Shown: positions 1 through 6,566 of the stretch, piece by piece
Numbering within the stretch: the first letter of the stretch is position 1
Layout: each line of letters starts with the position of its first letter
Origin: Aquificota bacterium
Lineage (GTDB): Bacteria; Aquificota; Aquificia; Aquificales; Hydrogenothermaceae
DNA: 8,211 bases
NCBI GenBank assembly: GCA_013153295.1
Contig: JAADEV010000031.1
Coordinates: forward strand, 1-8,211
Direction of reading: 5' to 3'
Notes under the pieces: model-generated
Seen by the model: the letters and a program-made list of their open reading frames with translations, nothing else
Told to the model about the DNA's origin: nothing
Databases searched by the model: none
Program-made: the position numbers and the translations under genes

Positions 1-48
1 ATCCCCTATTTTTAAGACTATCTTCCCAGAGTTAACTACTGCTTCCAT
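1..48 (-). CDS. Possible 5' end of a divergent gene, truncated by the left edge
   Basis: Reading the minus strand, an ATG at 48-46 opens a frame that stays open to the edge and encodes MEAVVNSGKIVLKIGD. The stretch has a protein-like alternation of hydrophobic and charged residues. An extended -10 element (TGCTATAAT, 86-78) lies about 30 bases upstream in the right orientation, which supports a real divergent gene. No good Shine-Dalgarno sequence is visible before the ATG. The leader instead has a small inverted repeat (TAAGC/GCTTA around CCA, 53-65). Sixteen residues are too few to recognise a family, so no function is offered. It could also be a chance open frame. Confidence 0.35.
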   Translation of the reverse strand, partial: MEAVVNSGKIVLKIGD

Positions 49-162
49 TATCTAAGCCCAGCTTATAAAGTATAAAAATTATAGCAGAACAACATTGTTA
101 GCTACTGACACAGTATCCTGATAGAATATGAAGTATAAACAGTTTTAAAGGGGTTGTTAGAT
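49..162. promoter_or_regulatory. Divergent intergenic region with minus-strand extended -10
   Basis: On the minus strand, TGCTATAAT (86-78) is a perfect extended -10, although no recognisable -35 lies at 16-18 bases. An imperfect dyad, TAGC-AG-AACAA / TTGTT-A-GCTA (82-104), overlaps its upstream edge and could be an operator. On the plus strand, CTGACA (105-110) and TATGAA (127-132), 16 bases apart, form a weak possible promoter for the membrane protein/kamA unit. The minus-strand -10 is the stronger signal. The plus-strand promoter and the operator role are inferences from sequence shape. Confidence 0.4.
147..153 (+). promoter_or_regulatory. Ribosome binding site deciding the TTG start at 163
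   Basis: AAAGGGG ends directly before a TTG at 154, which leaves no spacer. It lies nine bases before a second in-frame TTG at 163. The second TTG is therefore the more plausible start of the small membrane protein, and the protein would be 138 residues. Confidence 0.55.
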
Positions 163-579
163 TTGGAGTATAACCTTGCCCACGCACTTTTAGGTAGGTT
201 TGGGGTTTTAATACCTTTACTTGGTCTTTTTTTTGAACTTGGGGCATTGATTTCACAAAAAAAGTTAGTATCTAAAATCTCCGCTGGAATTGTAATACTC
301 GGTGGGATTGTGGTTCTACTAGCGGGAATAACAGGGATACAGGAATACTTTTATCTAAAAGGAACCTACGGAGATATAGAGGAGCTTAAGATACACTTTA
401 TAGCAGGGTTAATACTTATGTTTCTGTTTGCCCTTATTATCCTTTTAAGGGTTTTTATCCTTTTCCGTCCAACTGAAAGGTTAATCGTCCTTTACTTTGT
501 TATTTATGTGGTTTCTGTGATGGCTAACCTGTTTAGTAATGAGGTTGTGGTTCACCTTTTAAGGGGGGATACAGGTTGA
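163..579 (+). CDS. Small four-helix membrane protein, DUF2231-like
   Basis: Encodes about 138 residues. Hydrophobic segments at about 8-30, 38-58, 76-99 and 106-124 predict a four-helix inner-membrane protein. Histidines sit near the N-terminus (H7), at the start of helix 3 (H78) and near the C-terminus (H131). The motif AGITGIQEY ends helix 2. This arrangement, with an N-terminal His, a Gly-rich 'TG' end of helix 2, a His opening helix 3 and a C-terminal His after an aliphatic stretch, resembles DUF2231 membrane proteins, but the match is by eye and tentative. The function of that family is not well defined, and no CXXCH haem motif is present. The start is taken as TTG 163 because of ribosome binding site spacing; an upstream TTG at 154 would add three residues. 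The stop codon overlaps the TTG start of kamA, so the two genes are probably co-expressed. Certainty is high for a real membrane protein and moderate for the family. Confidence 0.75.
   Translation: MEYNLAHALLGRFGVLIPLLGLFFELGALISQKKLVSKISAGIVILGGIVVLLAGITGIQEYFYLKGTYGDIEELKIHFIAGLILMFLFALIILLRVFILFRPTERLIVLYFVIYVVSVMANLFSNEVVVHLLRGDTG
561..568 (+). promoter_or_regulatory. Strong ribosome binding site for the kamA TTG start
   Basis: AAGGGGGG lies inside the end of the upstream gene, seven bases before the TTG at 576. This spacing supports TTG as the real start and suggests translational coupling, since the TTGA overlap shares two bases with the upstream stop codon. Confidence 0.7.
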
Positions 580-1700
580 GGGTTCTACCAGACAGATTTT
601 GGCAGAAGGTTCACCTTTGGAAGGACACCCCTAAATGGGAATGGGAAGACTGGCGTTGGCAGATAAGAAACAGAATAAAAAACCTTAACAGCCTATCCTC
701 TGTGTTAGGTGTAGACCTATCCCACCTTAAAGATGTGGAAAGTGTATTCCGTGTAGGAACAACCCCCTACTACCTTTCCCTTGTTAGAGACTTTAAAAAC
801 CTTAACGACCCGATACTTATGCAGATACTACCGTCTAATAAGGAGATAGACCCTGTTATACAGGAAGGGGGAGAGTTAGACCCATTTAACGAGGAGATAC
901 TAAGCCCTGTGGAAGGTCTTACCCACAGATACCCAGATAGGGTTTTAATCAGGTCTACTTCATTCTGTTCAGTTTACTGTAGACACTGTATGAGGAAAAG
1001 GATTTTCCTTGAAGATGAAAGGGGAAGAAGCTACTTAGACTTTGAGAAAATGTTTAGCTACATACAGGAAAACAAACAGATAAAAGAAGTTATCCTTTCC
1101 GGTGGAGACCCTTTAACATTACCTAACAAAAAACTGGATTTTATACTTAGCAGATTACAAAGGATAGACCATATCCATACTGTAAGGATAGGTAGTAGGG
1201 AGTTGGTTGTAAACCCTTACCGCTTTATGGACGAGGGACTTTTGGAGATTTTAGAAAGAAACGATAAGGTATGGCTTATAACCCATTTTAACCACCCAGA
1301 TGAGATTACAGATGTGGTAAAAAAAGCTGTTAAAAATATCCTTTCCACAGGTGTGCCAGTTCTAAACCAAACAGTCCTACTGAAAGGTATAAACGATAAT
1401 GTGGAAACAATAGAAAAACTTTTAAGGGGATTACTTCAGGTGAAGATAAAGCCTTATTACCTGTTTTACTGCGACCCTACAAAAGGTGTTCTACACTTTA
1501 GAACAGATATAAAAAAAGGTGTTGAAATACTGGAAAAGCTAAGGGGCAGACTATCAGGTATAGGTATACCTACCTACGCTGTAGACCTACCCGGTGGACT
1601 TGGGAAGGTTCCCCTCCAACCGGAGTATATTGTAGAAGAAACAGACAGGTTTATAACCTTTAGAAACTTTGAAGGTAAGATTGTGAAAATACAAAACTAA
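576..1700 (+). CDS. kamA: KamA-family radical SAM aminomutase (lysine 2,3-aminomutase or EF-P lysylation type EpmB)
   Basis: A 374-residue cytosolic PLP-dependent radical SAM enzyme. The N-terminus has the Trp-rich WEWEDWRWQI block typical of the family. The 4Fe-4S motif CSVYCRHC places Cys at 131, 135 and 138, and R140 matches the arginine that contacts the substrate in clostridial lysine 2,3-aminomutase. SGGDP (175-179) follows. PGGLGK (339-344) carries the expected PLP lysine, K344. D300 (in YCDPTKG) and D337 (in AVDLPGG) align with the two aspartates that hold the lysine side-chain amine in the clostridial enzyme; glutamate mutases replace them. This favours lysine as substrate: L-lysine to beta-lysine, either free (for a solute or metabolite) or for EF-P modification. 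The protein stops just after FRNFEGKIVKIQN and so lacks the C-terminal Cys-rich zinc segment of the clostridial enzyme. No efp, epmA or ablB gene is in the window, so the physiological role is open. The family assignment is secure; the exact substrate is inference. Confidence 0.92.
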   Translation: MRVLPDRFWQKVHLWKDTPKWEWEDWRWQIRNRIKNLNSLSSVLGVDLSHLKDVESVFRVGTTPYYLSLVRDFKNLNDPILMQILPSNKEIDPVIQEGGELDPFNEEILSPVEGLTHRYPDRVLIRSTSFCSVYCRHCMRKRIFLEDERGRSYLDFEKMFSYIQENKQIKEVILSGGDPLTLPNKKLDFILSRLQRIDHIHTVRIGSRELVVNPYRFMDEGLLEILERNDKVWLITHFNHPDEITDVVKKAVKNILSTGVPVLNQTVLLKGINDNVETIEKLLRGLLQVKIKPYYLFYCDPTKGVLHFRTDIKKGVEILEKLRGRLSGIGIPTYAVDLPGGLGKVPLQPEYIVEETDRFITFRNFEGKIVKIQN

Positions 1701-1735
1701 TCTTAACAAAATCTTAACAAAATCTTAATACTGTT
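1701..1735 (+). promoter_or_regulatory. Candidate Pho box: three tandem 11-base direct repeats
   Basis: Right after the kamA stop codon the units CTTAACA-AAAT, CTTAACA-AAAT and CTTAATA-CTGT begin at 1702, 1713 and 1724, in exact 11-base phase. The core TTAACA with a five-base spacer matches the known Bacillus PhoP-box pattern. The 7+4 arrangement with 11-base period matches the layout of the enterobacterial PhoB box. The position, upstream of a -10 and of a porin-pst-phoU-phoR operon, makes a phosphate-starvation activator site the best explanation. The regulator itself is not in the window. Confidence 0.8.
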
Positions 1736-1756
1736 TTTAAACTGTTTGTCTACAAT
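1731..1756 (+). promoter_or_regulatory. Core promoter of the porin-pst-phoU-phoR operon
   Basis: TACAAT (1751-1756) is a five-of-six match to the -10 hexamer. No TTGACA-like -35 exists at 16-18 bases upstream, as expected for an activator-dependent promoter whose -35 role is taken over by the Pho box. Between the clear repeats and the -10 is another 11-base repeat pair, CTGTTTT-TAAA (1731) and CTGTTTG-TCTA (1742), shifted in phase from the first three. A start near 1763 would give a leader of about 25 bases that contains the ribosome binding site. Confidence 0.6.
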
Positions 1757-1776
1757 TTTATGGGGAGAAAAAATAC

Positions 1777-1783
1777 AGGAGGT
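1777..1783 (+). promoter_or_regulatory. Ribosome binding site fixing the porin start at ATG 1788
   Basis: AGGAGGT lies four bases before ATG 1788, and that ATG is followed at once by a signal-peptide sequence. An in-frame TTG at 1746 would add 14 residues ahead of the signal peptide, would overlap the promoter, and has no ribosome binding site. Confidence 0.85.
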
Positions 1784-1787
1784 AGTA

Positions 1788-2927
1788 ATGAAAAAAGTTT
1801 TACCTGCACTGCTGATAGCCACATCTGTTTACGCACAGGATATAAAAGACCCTTTACTAAAAAAGCTGTATGAAAAAGGGATACTTACAGAGGAAGAAGT
1901 AGCCCAGCTTGAAAAGGAAAGGAAGGAAACACCTATTTTCTCAGTATCAGACAAGATAAAGTTTGGTGGGAAGGCTTACATAGGATACACATACACAGAT
2001 ATAAAGGACGGAACAGACGAAGGGGGCTTTGAGATAAGAAGGGGATACTTTATAACAAAGTATTACTTTAACCAGAAGGATTACCTTAGATTTACATTTG
2101 ATATTACTTGGCAGTATCACAAGGAAAATATAGATGAAGGTAAAGAGTTAGACATAAAGGTAAAACACCTATACCTGAACAAGGACATATCACAATACAT
2201 TCCAAACACACAGTTTGAGTTAGGGATAGTCCACACCCCTTGGCTTGATTATGAGGAACATTCCGGCTGGTGGTTCAGGTCTGTGGTAAAGACATTTTAT
2301 GAGTGGGAAGACGGGGCACACCTGCTACCTTCTGCAGATGCGGGGATTGATTTTAAAACGAAGTTTGACAGATTTTCCGCTGAGTATGGGGTGTTTGATG
2401 GTGAAGGATACGACCACCTCGGCAGGAAGGACAAAGGGGACAGTGGAAATAAACCGATGGTTGAAGGCAGGGCTACACTACACCTACTTGGCGGAGGAAT
2501 GAAAAAGCCAAACCCAATAAAAGACCAGTATTTAAATATCTCAGCCCACAGTTTAACAAGCTACAACCACAGAGGTTCTGATGATAACCTTGTTGTTTAC
2601 CAGCTACACGGTGTTTACAACCAGCCCCTATTCCTTGTGGCAGGACAGTATATAAAGTCAGACTGGTATACAGGTTCGGAAAATACAGGGGAGGGATACT
2701 CTGTAAACTTTGAGGTTAGACCTTTGTTTGAACATAAACTTTCTATCTTCGGTAGGTATGATAACTGGAATAGTGAAGGTAAAACCTACGACAGGGAAGG
2801 ATACATTTATGGAGTTGCATACAGAATGTCAAAACATTTAATATGGATAGTGAACGGTATAACCGTTGATTATAAACAGGGAGAGGATTACTCCAAGTAT
2901 ATGATAACCGCAGAGGTTCACTACTAA
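1788..2927 (+). CDS. Outer-membrane porin, OprP/OprO-like phosphate-selective porin
   Basis: Encodes 379 residues. A signal peptide, MKKVLPALLIATSVYA, is predicted to be cleaved after A16. The mature N-terminus has a short charged helix (LLKKLYEKGILTEEEVAQLEKE, about 23-44) of the sort found before the barrel in OprP/OprO-type porins of Aquificota and Proteobacteria. From about residue 56 there are alternating polar and aromatic strands, for example KFGGKAYIGYTYTDI, FEIRRGYFITKYYF and YLRFTFDITWQYH. The chain ends in ITAEVHY, with the C-terminal aromatic residue recognised by the Bam machinery. The FEIRRGYF segment is typical of phosphate-selective porin O/P family proteins. Its place directly behind the candidate Pho box and 20 bases ahead of pstS supports a role in letting phosphate, or possibly polyphosphate or other anions, into the periplasm. 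Anion specificity is inferred from context; the beta-barrel nature is well supported. Confidence 0.88.
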   Translation: MKKVLPALLIATSVYAQDIKDPLLKKLYEKGILTEEEVAQLEKERKETPIFSVSDKIKFGGKAYIGYTYTDIKDGTDEGGFEIRRGYFITKYYFNQKDYLRFTFDITWQYHKENIDEGKELDIKVKHLYLNKDISQYIPNTQFELGIVHTPWLDYEEHSGWWFRSVVKTFYEWEDGAHLLPSADAGIDFKTKFDRFSAEYGVFDGEGYDHLGRKDKGDSGNKPMVEGRATLHLLGGGMKKPNPIKDQYLNISAHSLTSYNHRGSDDNLVVYQLHGVYNQPLFLVAGQYIKSDWYTGSENTGEGYSVNFEVRPLFEHKLSIFGRYDNWNSEGKTYDREGYIYGVAYRMSKHLIWIVNGITVDYKQGEDYSKYMITAEVHY

Positions 2928-2947
2928 AAGCTAAAGGAGGGAACAGT

Positions 2948-3952
2948 ATGAAAAAGCTAATATTAGGGATTTTAGCTGGGGGTGTAATTGGCACAGCTGT
3001 AGCAGATGAGCTTATAAACGGAGCAGGGGCAACATTCCCATATCCGGTTTACAGAGCTTGGGCTTATATGTATTACAAAGAAACAGGTATAAAGGTAAAC
3101 TACCAGTCTATCGGTTCAGGTGGGGGAATAAGACAGATAAAAAACAGGACTGTAGATTTTGGGGCTTCAGACGCACCTTTACCACCTGAGAAACTTGATG
3201 AATACAAACTTTACCAGTTTCCAGCTATAATCGGCGGTGTTGTTCCTGTTGTAAATATACCCGGTATAAAGGAAGGACAGCTTAAGTTAGACGGGTATAC
3301 ACTATGCCATATATACCTTGGGGATATAAAATACTGGGATAACCAAAAGCTAAAAAGCCTTAACCCTAACATTAACCTACCACACAAAGAGATTAGGGTT
3401 GTCCACAGGGCTGACGCATCGGGGACAACAGCCATATTTACCACATACCTTTCACAGGTATGCCCAGAGTGGAAAGAAAAGGTAGGGGCAGGTAAAGCTG
3501 TAAGCTGGCCTGTAGGTATAGGTGGTAAAGGAAACGAAGGTGTAGCAAACTACGTTAAAAGGTTAAAGTTCTCCATAGGTTATGTGGAGTTTGCCTATGC
3601 CAAACAGAACAGGCTAAAGTATACCCTCCTTAAAAACAAGGCAGGTAATTTTGTAAAACCTTCTATAGAAACATTTAAATCTGCAGGGGCTACAGCTGAG
3701 TTTGACCCTGAGAAACATTTCTACCTGTGGATGGTAAATGCACCGGGTAAAAATGCTTGGCCAATAGCAGGGGCGTCCTTCATACTTGAAGCAAGGGAGA
3801 AGAAAGAGGTAAACAAAAAGGTTAACAGGTTCTTTAAATGGGCTTTTGAGAAAGGGGACGAGATAGCCATAAGACTTGATTATGTTCCATTACCACAGGA
3901 GTTAAAACAGAAGATATACAAATACTGGGAAAAGCACGGTATAGCACCTTAG
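2948..3952 (+). CDS. pstS: Periplasmic phosphate-binding protein PstS
   Basis: A 334-residue precursor with signal peptide MKKLILGILAGGVIGTAVA, predicted cleaved after A19, which leads straight into the family N-terminus ELINGAGATFPYPVY. The phosphate-binding segments are all present: GATF (27-30), SIGSGGGIRQI (54-64), FGASDAPL (71-78, with the key Asp D75) and RADASGTT (154-161). WPVGIGGKGNEGV, SIGYVEFAYAKQN and the C-terminal DYVPLPQEL also match the PstS family along its whole length. There is no lipobox, so it is a soluble periplasmic protein, as in Gram-negative bacteria. Two cysteines, C120 and C172, sit where the E. coli protein has other residues and could form a disulfide. The ribosome binding site AAAGGAGG (2933-2940) is seven bases before the ATG. 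It hands phosphate to PstC/PstA. Assignment is essentially certain. Confidence 0.98.
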   Translation: MKKLILGILAGGVIGTAVADELINGAGATFPYPVYRAWAYMYYKETGIKVNYQSIGSGGGIRQIKNRTVDFGASDAPLPPEKLDEYKLYQFPAIIGGVVPVVNIPGIKEGQLKLDGYTLCHIYLGDIKYWDNQKLKSLNPNINLPHKEIRVVHRADASGTTAIFTTYLSQVCPEWKEKVGAGKAVSWPVGIGGKGNEGVANYVKRLKFSIGYVEFAYAKQNRLKYTLLKNKAGNFVKPSIETFKSAGATAEFDPEKHFYLWMVNAPGKNAWPIAGASFILEAREKKEVNKKVNRFFKWAFEKGDEIAIRLDYVPLPQELKQKIYKYWEKHGIAP

Positions 3953-3986
3953 TGTTATAATTTGGATAACCACAAAAGTGGGTTGA
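3953..3986 (+). promoter_or_regulatory. pstS-pstC gap with possible internal extended -10 and small hairpin
   Basis: The 34-base gap starts with TGTTATAAT (3953-3961), a perfect extended -10, but without a recognisable -35 upstream. It is followed by a short inverted repeat, ACCAC-AAAA-GTGGGT (3969-3983), four pairs plus a bulged extension. This hairpin is too weak, and lacks the T run, to be a terminator. It covers the only purine-rich candidate ribosome binding site (GTGGG) for pstC, so it could dampen pstCAB translation relative to pstS. Both roles are inference. Confidence 0.35.
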
Positions 3987-4931
3987 ATGATGAAAAAGTT
4001 TCTTAAACTACCTTTTGCCGATATTGTTTTTGCCCTAATATCCTTCTCCGCCGCTATTACCATTCTTACACTTGTTGTTGCCACTGTTGTTGTCCTTTTT
4101 AAAGAGGCATCACTGGCTATAGATAAGTTTGGTTTTTTAAAGTTTATATTCACCGTTGAGTGGAACCCTGTTAAGGAGATTTTCGGGGCGGCGGCAAGTT
4201 TATACGGAACACTGATAACTACATTTTTAGCACTACTAATCGCAGTTCCAGTATCTATAGGTATTGCCATATTCCTTACAGAGGTAGCCCCACCGTTTTT
4301 AAGGACACCTATCGGTATAGCAATAGAGATGCTTGCGGCTATACCAAGTATTATCTACGGTATGTGGGGGCTTTTTACCCTTGCACCTATAATGGCGGAC
4401 TACATAGAGCCTACACTTCAAAAGTGGTTTGGGGATTGGCCTATTGTAGGTAAACTTTTTGAAGGGACGCCTATGGGCATAGACCTACTAACTGCCAGTG
4501 TAATCCTAAGTATAATGATTACACCTTTTATTGCCAGTATATCAAGGGACGCCTTTAAACTTACCCCGGATATTGTAAAGGAGTCTGCTTATGCCCTTGG
4601 GGCTACAAAGTGGGAGGTTATTAAAGATGTTGTCCTCCCTTACTCAAAGTTAGGGGTATACGGTGGTATTGTCCTTGCCCTTGGTAGGGCTTTAGGTGAG
4701 ACAATGGCGGTAGCTTTTGTCCTTGGTAATAAACACCAGATAACATTCTCCCTACTTGATGCGGCGGCTACCATAACCGTTACCTTGGCAAATGAGTTTA
4801 CAGAAGCGGATACAGACCTATACCTTTCTTCACTGTTTTATCTGGCTTTAATACTGTTTTTACTTAGCTTTTCAATACTTGCAGTAGCTAAGTTTTTCCT
4901 TCTAAGGGCTGAAAAACATTTCCAAAGGTAG
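3987..4931 (+). CDS. pstC: Phosphate ABC transporter permease PstC
   Basis: A 314-residue inner-membrane permease with six predicted helices at about 14-38, 71-98, 110-134, 167-185, 222-246 and 277-305. The cytoplasmic EAA loop that docks on the ATPase is ESAYALGATKWEVIKDVVLP (199-218). It is followed by the PstC hallmark LGRALGETMAV (232-242). AAIPSIIYGMWGLF (118-131) is also characteristic of PstC. It forms the channel with PstA and is driven by PstB. Two adjacent ATGs (3987, 3990) are possible starts; the upstream sequence has only a weak purine tract, so the choice is uncertain by one residue. The stop is three bases before the pstA start. Confidence 0.97.
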   Translation: MMKKFLKLPFADIVFALISFSAAITILTLVVATVVVLFKEASLAIDKFGFLKFIFTVEWNPVKEIFGAAASLYGTLITTFLALLIAVPVSIGIAIFLTEVAPPFLRTPIGIAIEMLAAIPSIIYGMWGLFTLAPIMADYIEPTLQKWFGDWPIVGKLFEGTPMGIDLLTASVILSIMITPFIASISRDAFKLTPDIVKESAYALGATKWEVIKDVVLPYSKLGVYGGIVLALGRALGETMAVAFVLGNKHQITFSLLDAAATITVTLANEFTEADTDLYLSSLFYLALILFLLSFSILAVAKFFLLRAEKHFQR

Positions 4932-4934
4932 AAA

Positions 4935-5780
4935 ATGATGGATTTAGCTAAAAGGAGAAAGATAAAAGGGAGTATAGCTTTAGGGCTGTCCACCTTGGCG
5001 GCTGTATCAGGTCTGTTTTGGTTAACATTTATAATCTTTGATGTTCTCAGGCACGGTTTACCTGCACTTAATCTGGAGCTGTTTTTAGAAGACCCTGCCC
5101 CTCCCGGAATACCCGGTGGCGGTTTAAGGAATGCCTTTGTTGGACAGCTTTTAATAACAGGTGTGGCAACGCTGATAGGTGTTCCCCTTGGGGTTTTAGG
5201 TGGCACATTTATAGCTGAGTATGCAAGGGGAACAAAACTGGCAAAGGTTATAAGTATCCTTTCAGACATTATGGTAAGCGTCCCATCTATAGTTGTGGGA
5301 ACATTTATATACGCCATTATGGTTAAGCCTGTTGGACACTTTAGCGGTTGGGCTGGGGCTATGGCACTGGCTTTTATAATGATACCTGTCGTTTTACGGA
5401 CAACTGAGGATATGCTTAAGCTGGTTCCGTGGACACTTAGGGAGGCGGCTTTTGCCCTTGGGGCATCTTACTTTAGGGTAATAAAGGATATTACATACAG
5501 GGCGGCGGCTACAGGTATACTTACAGGTGTTATACTTGCCATTGCAAGGGTAGCCGGTGAAACTGCACCACTACTGTTTACATCTTTTAACAACTCATAC
5601 TTTACACTGGATATGAGTGAGCCGATGGCTTCCCTAACTGTAACAATCTTTAACTACGCTATGGGTCCCTACGAAGACTGGCACGAAAAGGCTTGGGCGG
5701 CGGCGTTTGTTATCACAGTAGGTATACTGTTTATCACCCTTTTAACCCGTTCCATTATACACTGGAGGTATAAGGATTAA
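4935..5780 (+). CDS. pstA: Phosphate ABC transporter permease PstA
   Basis: A 281-residue inner-membrane permease, partner of PstC. Helices are predicted at about 12-38, 67-95, 103-129, 138-158, 192-215 and 252-272. The EAA loop is [20 protein letters not shown] (169-188). The PstA signatures [16 protein letters not shown] (202-217) and [14 protein letters not shown] (111-124) are present, as is the family [17 protein letters not shown] segment (56-72). AAAGG (4924-4928), inside the end of pstC, serves as the ribosome binding site. A second ATG at 4938 is equally possible as start. The stop codon TAA shares its last A with the pstB ATG, which indicates translational coupling to the ATPase. 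Confidence 0.97.
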   Translation: MMDLAKRRKIKGSIALGLSTLAAVSGLFWLTFIIFDVLRHGLPALNLELFLEDPAPPGIPGGGLRNAFVGQLLITGVATLIGVPLGVLGGTFIAEYARGTKLAKVISILSDIMVSVPSIVVGTFIYAIMVKPVGHFSGWAGAMALAFIMIPVVLRTTEDMLKLVPWTLREAAFALGASYFRVIKDITYRAAATGILTGVILAIARVAGETAPLLFTSFNNSYFTLDMSEPMASLTVTIFNYAMGPYEDWHEKAWAAAFVITVGILFITLLTRSIIHWRYKD

Positions 5781-6547
5781 TGGAGGAAAAAACAAAGATA
5801 CAGGTAAAGGATTTCTCCTTTTACTACGCAGGTTCAGATAAACCGGCTTTAAAAAATATAAATATGCCTATATATGAGAACAAAGTGACAGCCCTTATTG
5901 GACCCTCCGGCTGTGGGAAAACAACCCTCCTCCGTTCCTTTAACAGAATGCACGACCTATATCCGGGAAACAGATACGAAGGGGAGATACTACTTGACGG
6001 TAAAAACATACTTACAGATGATATAGACCTGATAGACCTCCGTTCAAGGGTAGGTATGGTTTTCCAAAAGCCTACACCATTTCCAATGTCCATATTTGAT
6101 AATGTTGCCTACGGCTTAAGACTAAGGGGAATAAAAAACAAGTCTGAGCTGGAAGGTAGGGTAGAAAAGGCTTTAAAACAAGCCGCCCTTTGGGACGAAG
6201 TAAAGGACAGGCTTAAAGACAGTGCATCTGGACTGTCAGGGGGACAACAGCAGAGGCTTGTTATCGCAAGGGCTTTGGCAGTTGAGCCTGAGGTATTACT
6301 TTTTGACGAGCCAACATCTGCATTAGACCCTATATCTACCAGTAAAATAGAGGAGTTAGTTGTAAGTTTAAGGGACAGTATCACCATAATAATAGTTACC
6401 CACAATATGCAACAGGCGGCAAGGGTTTCAGACTACACAGCCTTTATGTATTTAGGTGAGCTTGTTGAATTTGACAAAACAGATATTATATTTACTTCAC
6501 CAAAGAAAAAATTAACAGAAGACTATGTAAGCGGCAGGTTTGGATAA
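5780..6547 (+). CDS. pstB: Phosphate ABC transporter ATPase PstB
   Basis: A 255-residue ABC ATPase that powers phosphate import through PstC/PstA. Walker A is GPSGCGKT (41-48), followed by the PstB-typical [10 protein letters not shown] (51-60). The Q-loop is [15 protein letters not shown] (Q96), the signature LSGGQQQR (152-159), Walker [14 protein letters not shown] (172-184) and the switch histidine H208 in VTHNM. The PF(M)SIFDNVAYG stretch and the C-terminal [11 protein letters not shown] are PstB-specific and separate it from other ABC ATPases. Length is usual for the family. The start overlaps the pstA stop by one base, with AAGGA three bases and GGAGG eleven bases upstream. Confidence 0.98.
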   Translation: MEEKTKIQVKDFSFYYAGSDKPALKNINMPIYENKVTALIGPSGCGKTTLLRSFNRMHDLYPGNRYEGEILLDGKNILTDDIDLIDLRSRVGMVFQKPTPFPMSIFDNVAYGLRLRGIKNKSELEGRVEKALKQAALWDEVKDRLKDSASGLSGGQQQRLVIARALAVEPEVLLFDEPTSALDPISTSKIEELVVSLRDSITIIIVTHNMQQAARVSDYTAFMYLGELVEFDKTDIIFTSPKKKLTEDYVSGRFG

Positions 6548-6553
6548 ACTATC

Positions 6554-6560
6554 AGGAGGT
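6554..6560 (+). promoter_or_regulatory. Ribosome binding site fixing the phoU start at GTG 6567
   Basis: AGGAGGT lies six bases before GTG 6567. A longer in-frame reading from TTG 6540 would begin inside pstB, would translate through this site as Ser-Gly-Gly, and would add nine residues not expected in PhoU. Confidence 0.85.
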
Positions 6561-6566
6561 ATTAAA

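Noticed and set aside
105..124. Second Pho box upstream of the membrane protein/kamA unit (CTGACAC and CTGATAG)
   Set aside because: The two units are 13 bases apart rather than 11 and do not resemble the CTTAACA array. Chance similarity is likely.
1701..1735. Tandem repeats as a CRISPR or simple satellite
   Set aside because: Units are only 11 bases with no spacers. Position and core match a transcription factor site.
1746..1787. Upstream TTG start for the porin
   Set aside because: It would place 14 residues ahead of the signal peptide and overlap the -10 region. ATG 1788 has AGGAGGT at good spacing.
2299..2502. Small plus-strand open frame inside the porin gene
   Set aside because: Out of frame with the porin, no ribosome binding site, and no protein-like features.
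3969..3983. Hairpin after pstS as a rho-independent terminator
   Set aside because: The stem is only about four pairs with a bulge, and no T run follows.
3902..4270. Minus-strand open frame antisense to pstS end and pstC start
   Set aside because: Opposite strand of clear pst genes, with no ribosome binding site or recognisable protein features.
4838..5317. Minus-strand open frame of 159 codons antisense to pstC/pstA
   Set aside because: Both permeases are unmistakable on the plus strand. The antisense product is a low-complexity shadow.
6540..6566. Upstream TTG start for phoU
   Set aside because: It would lie inside pstB and translate through the AGGAGGT site. GTG 6567 is better placed.
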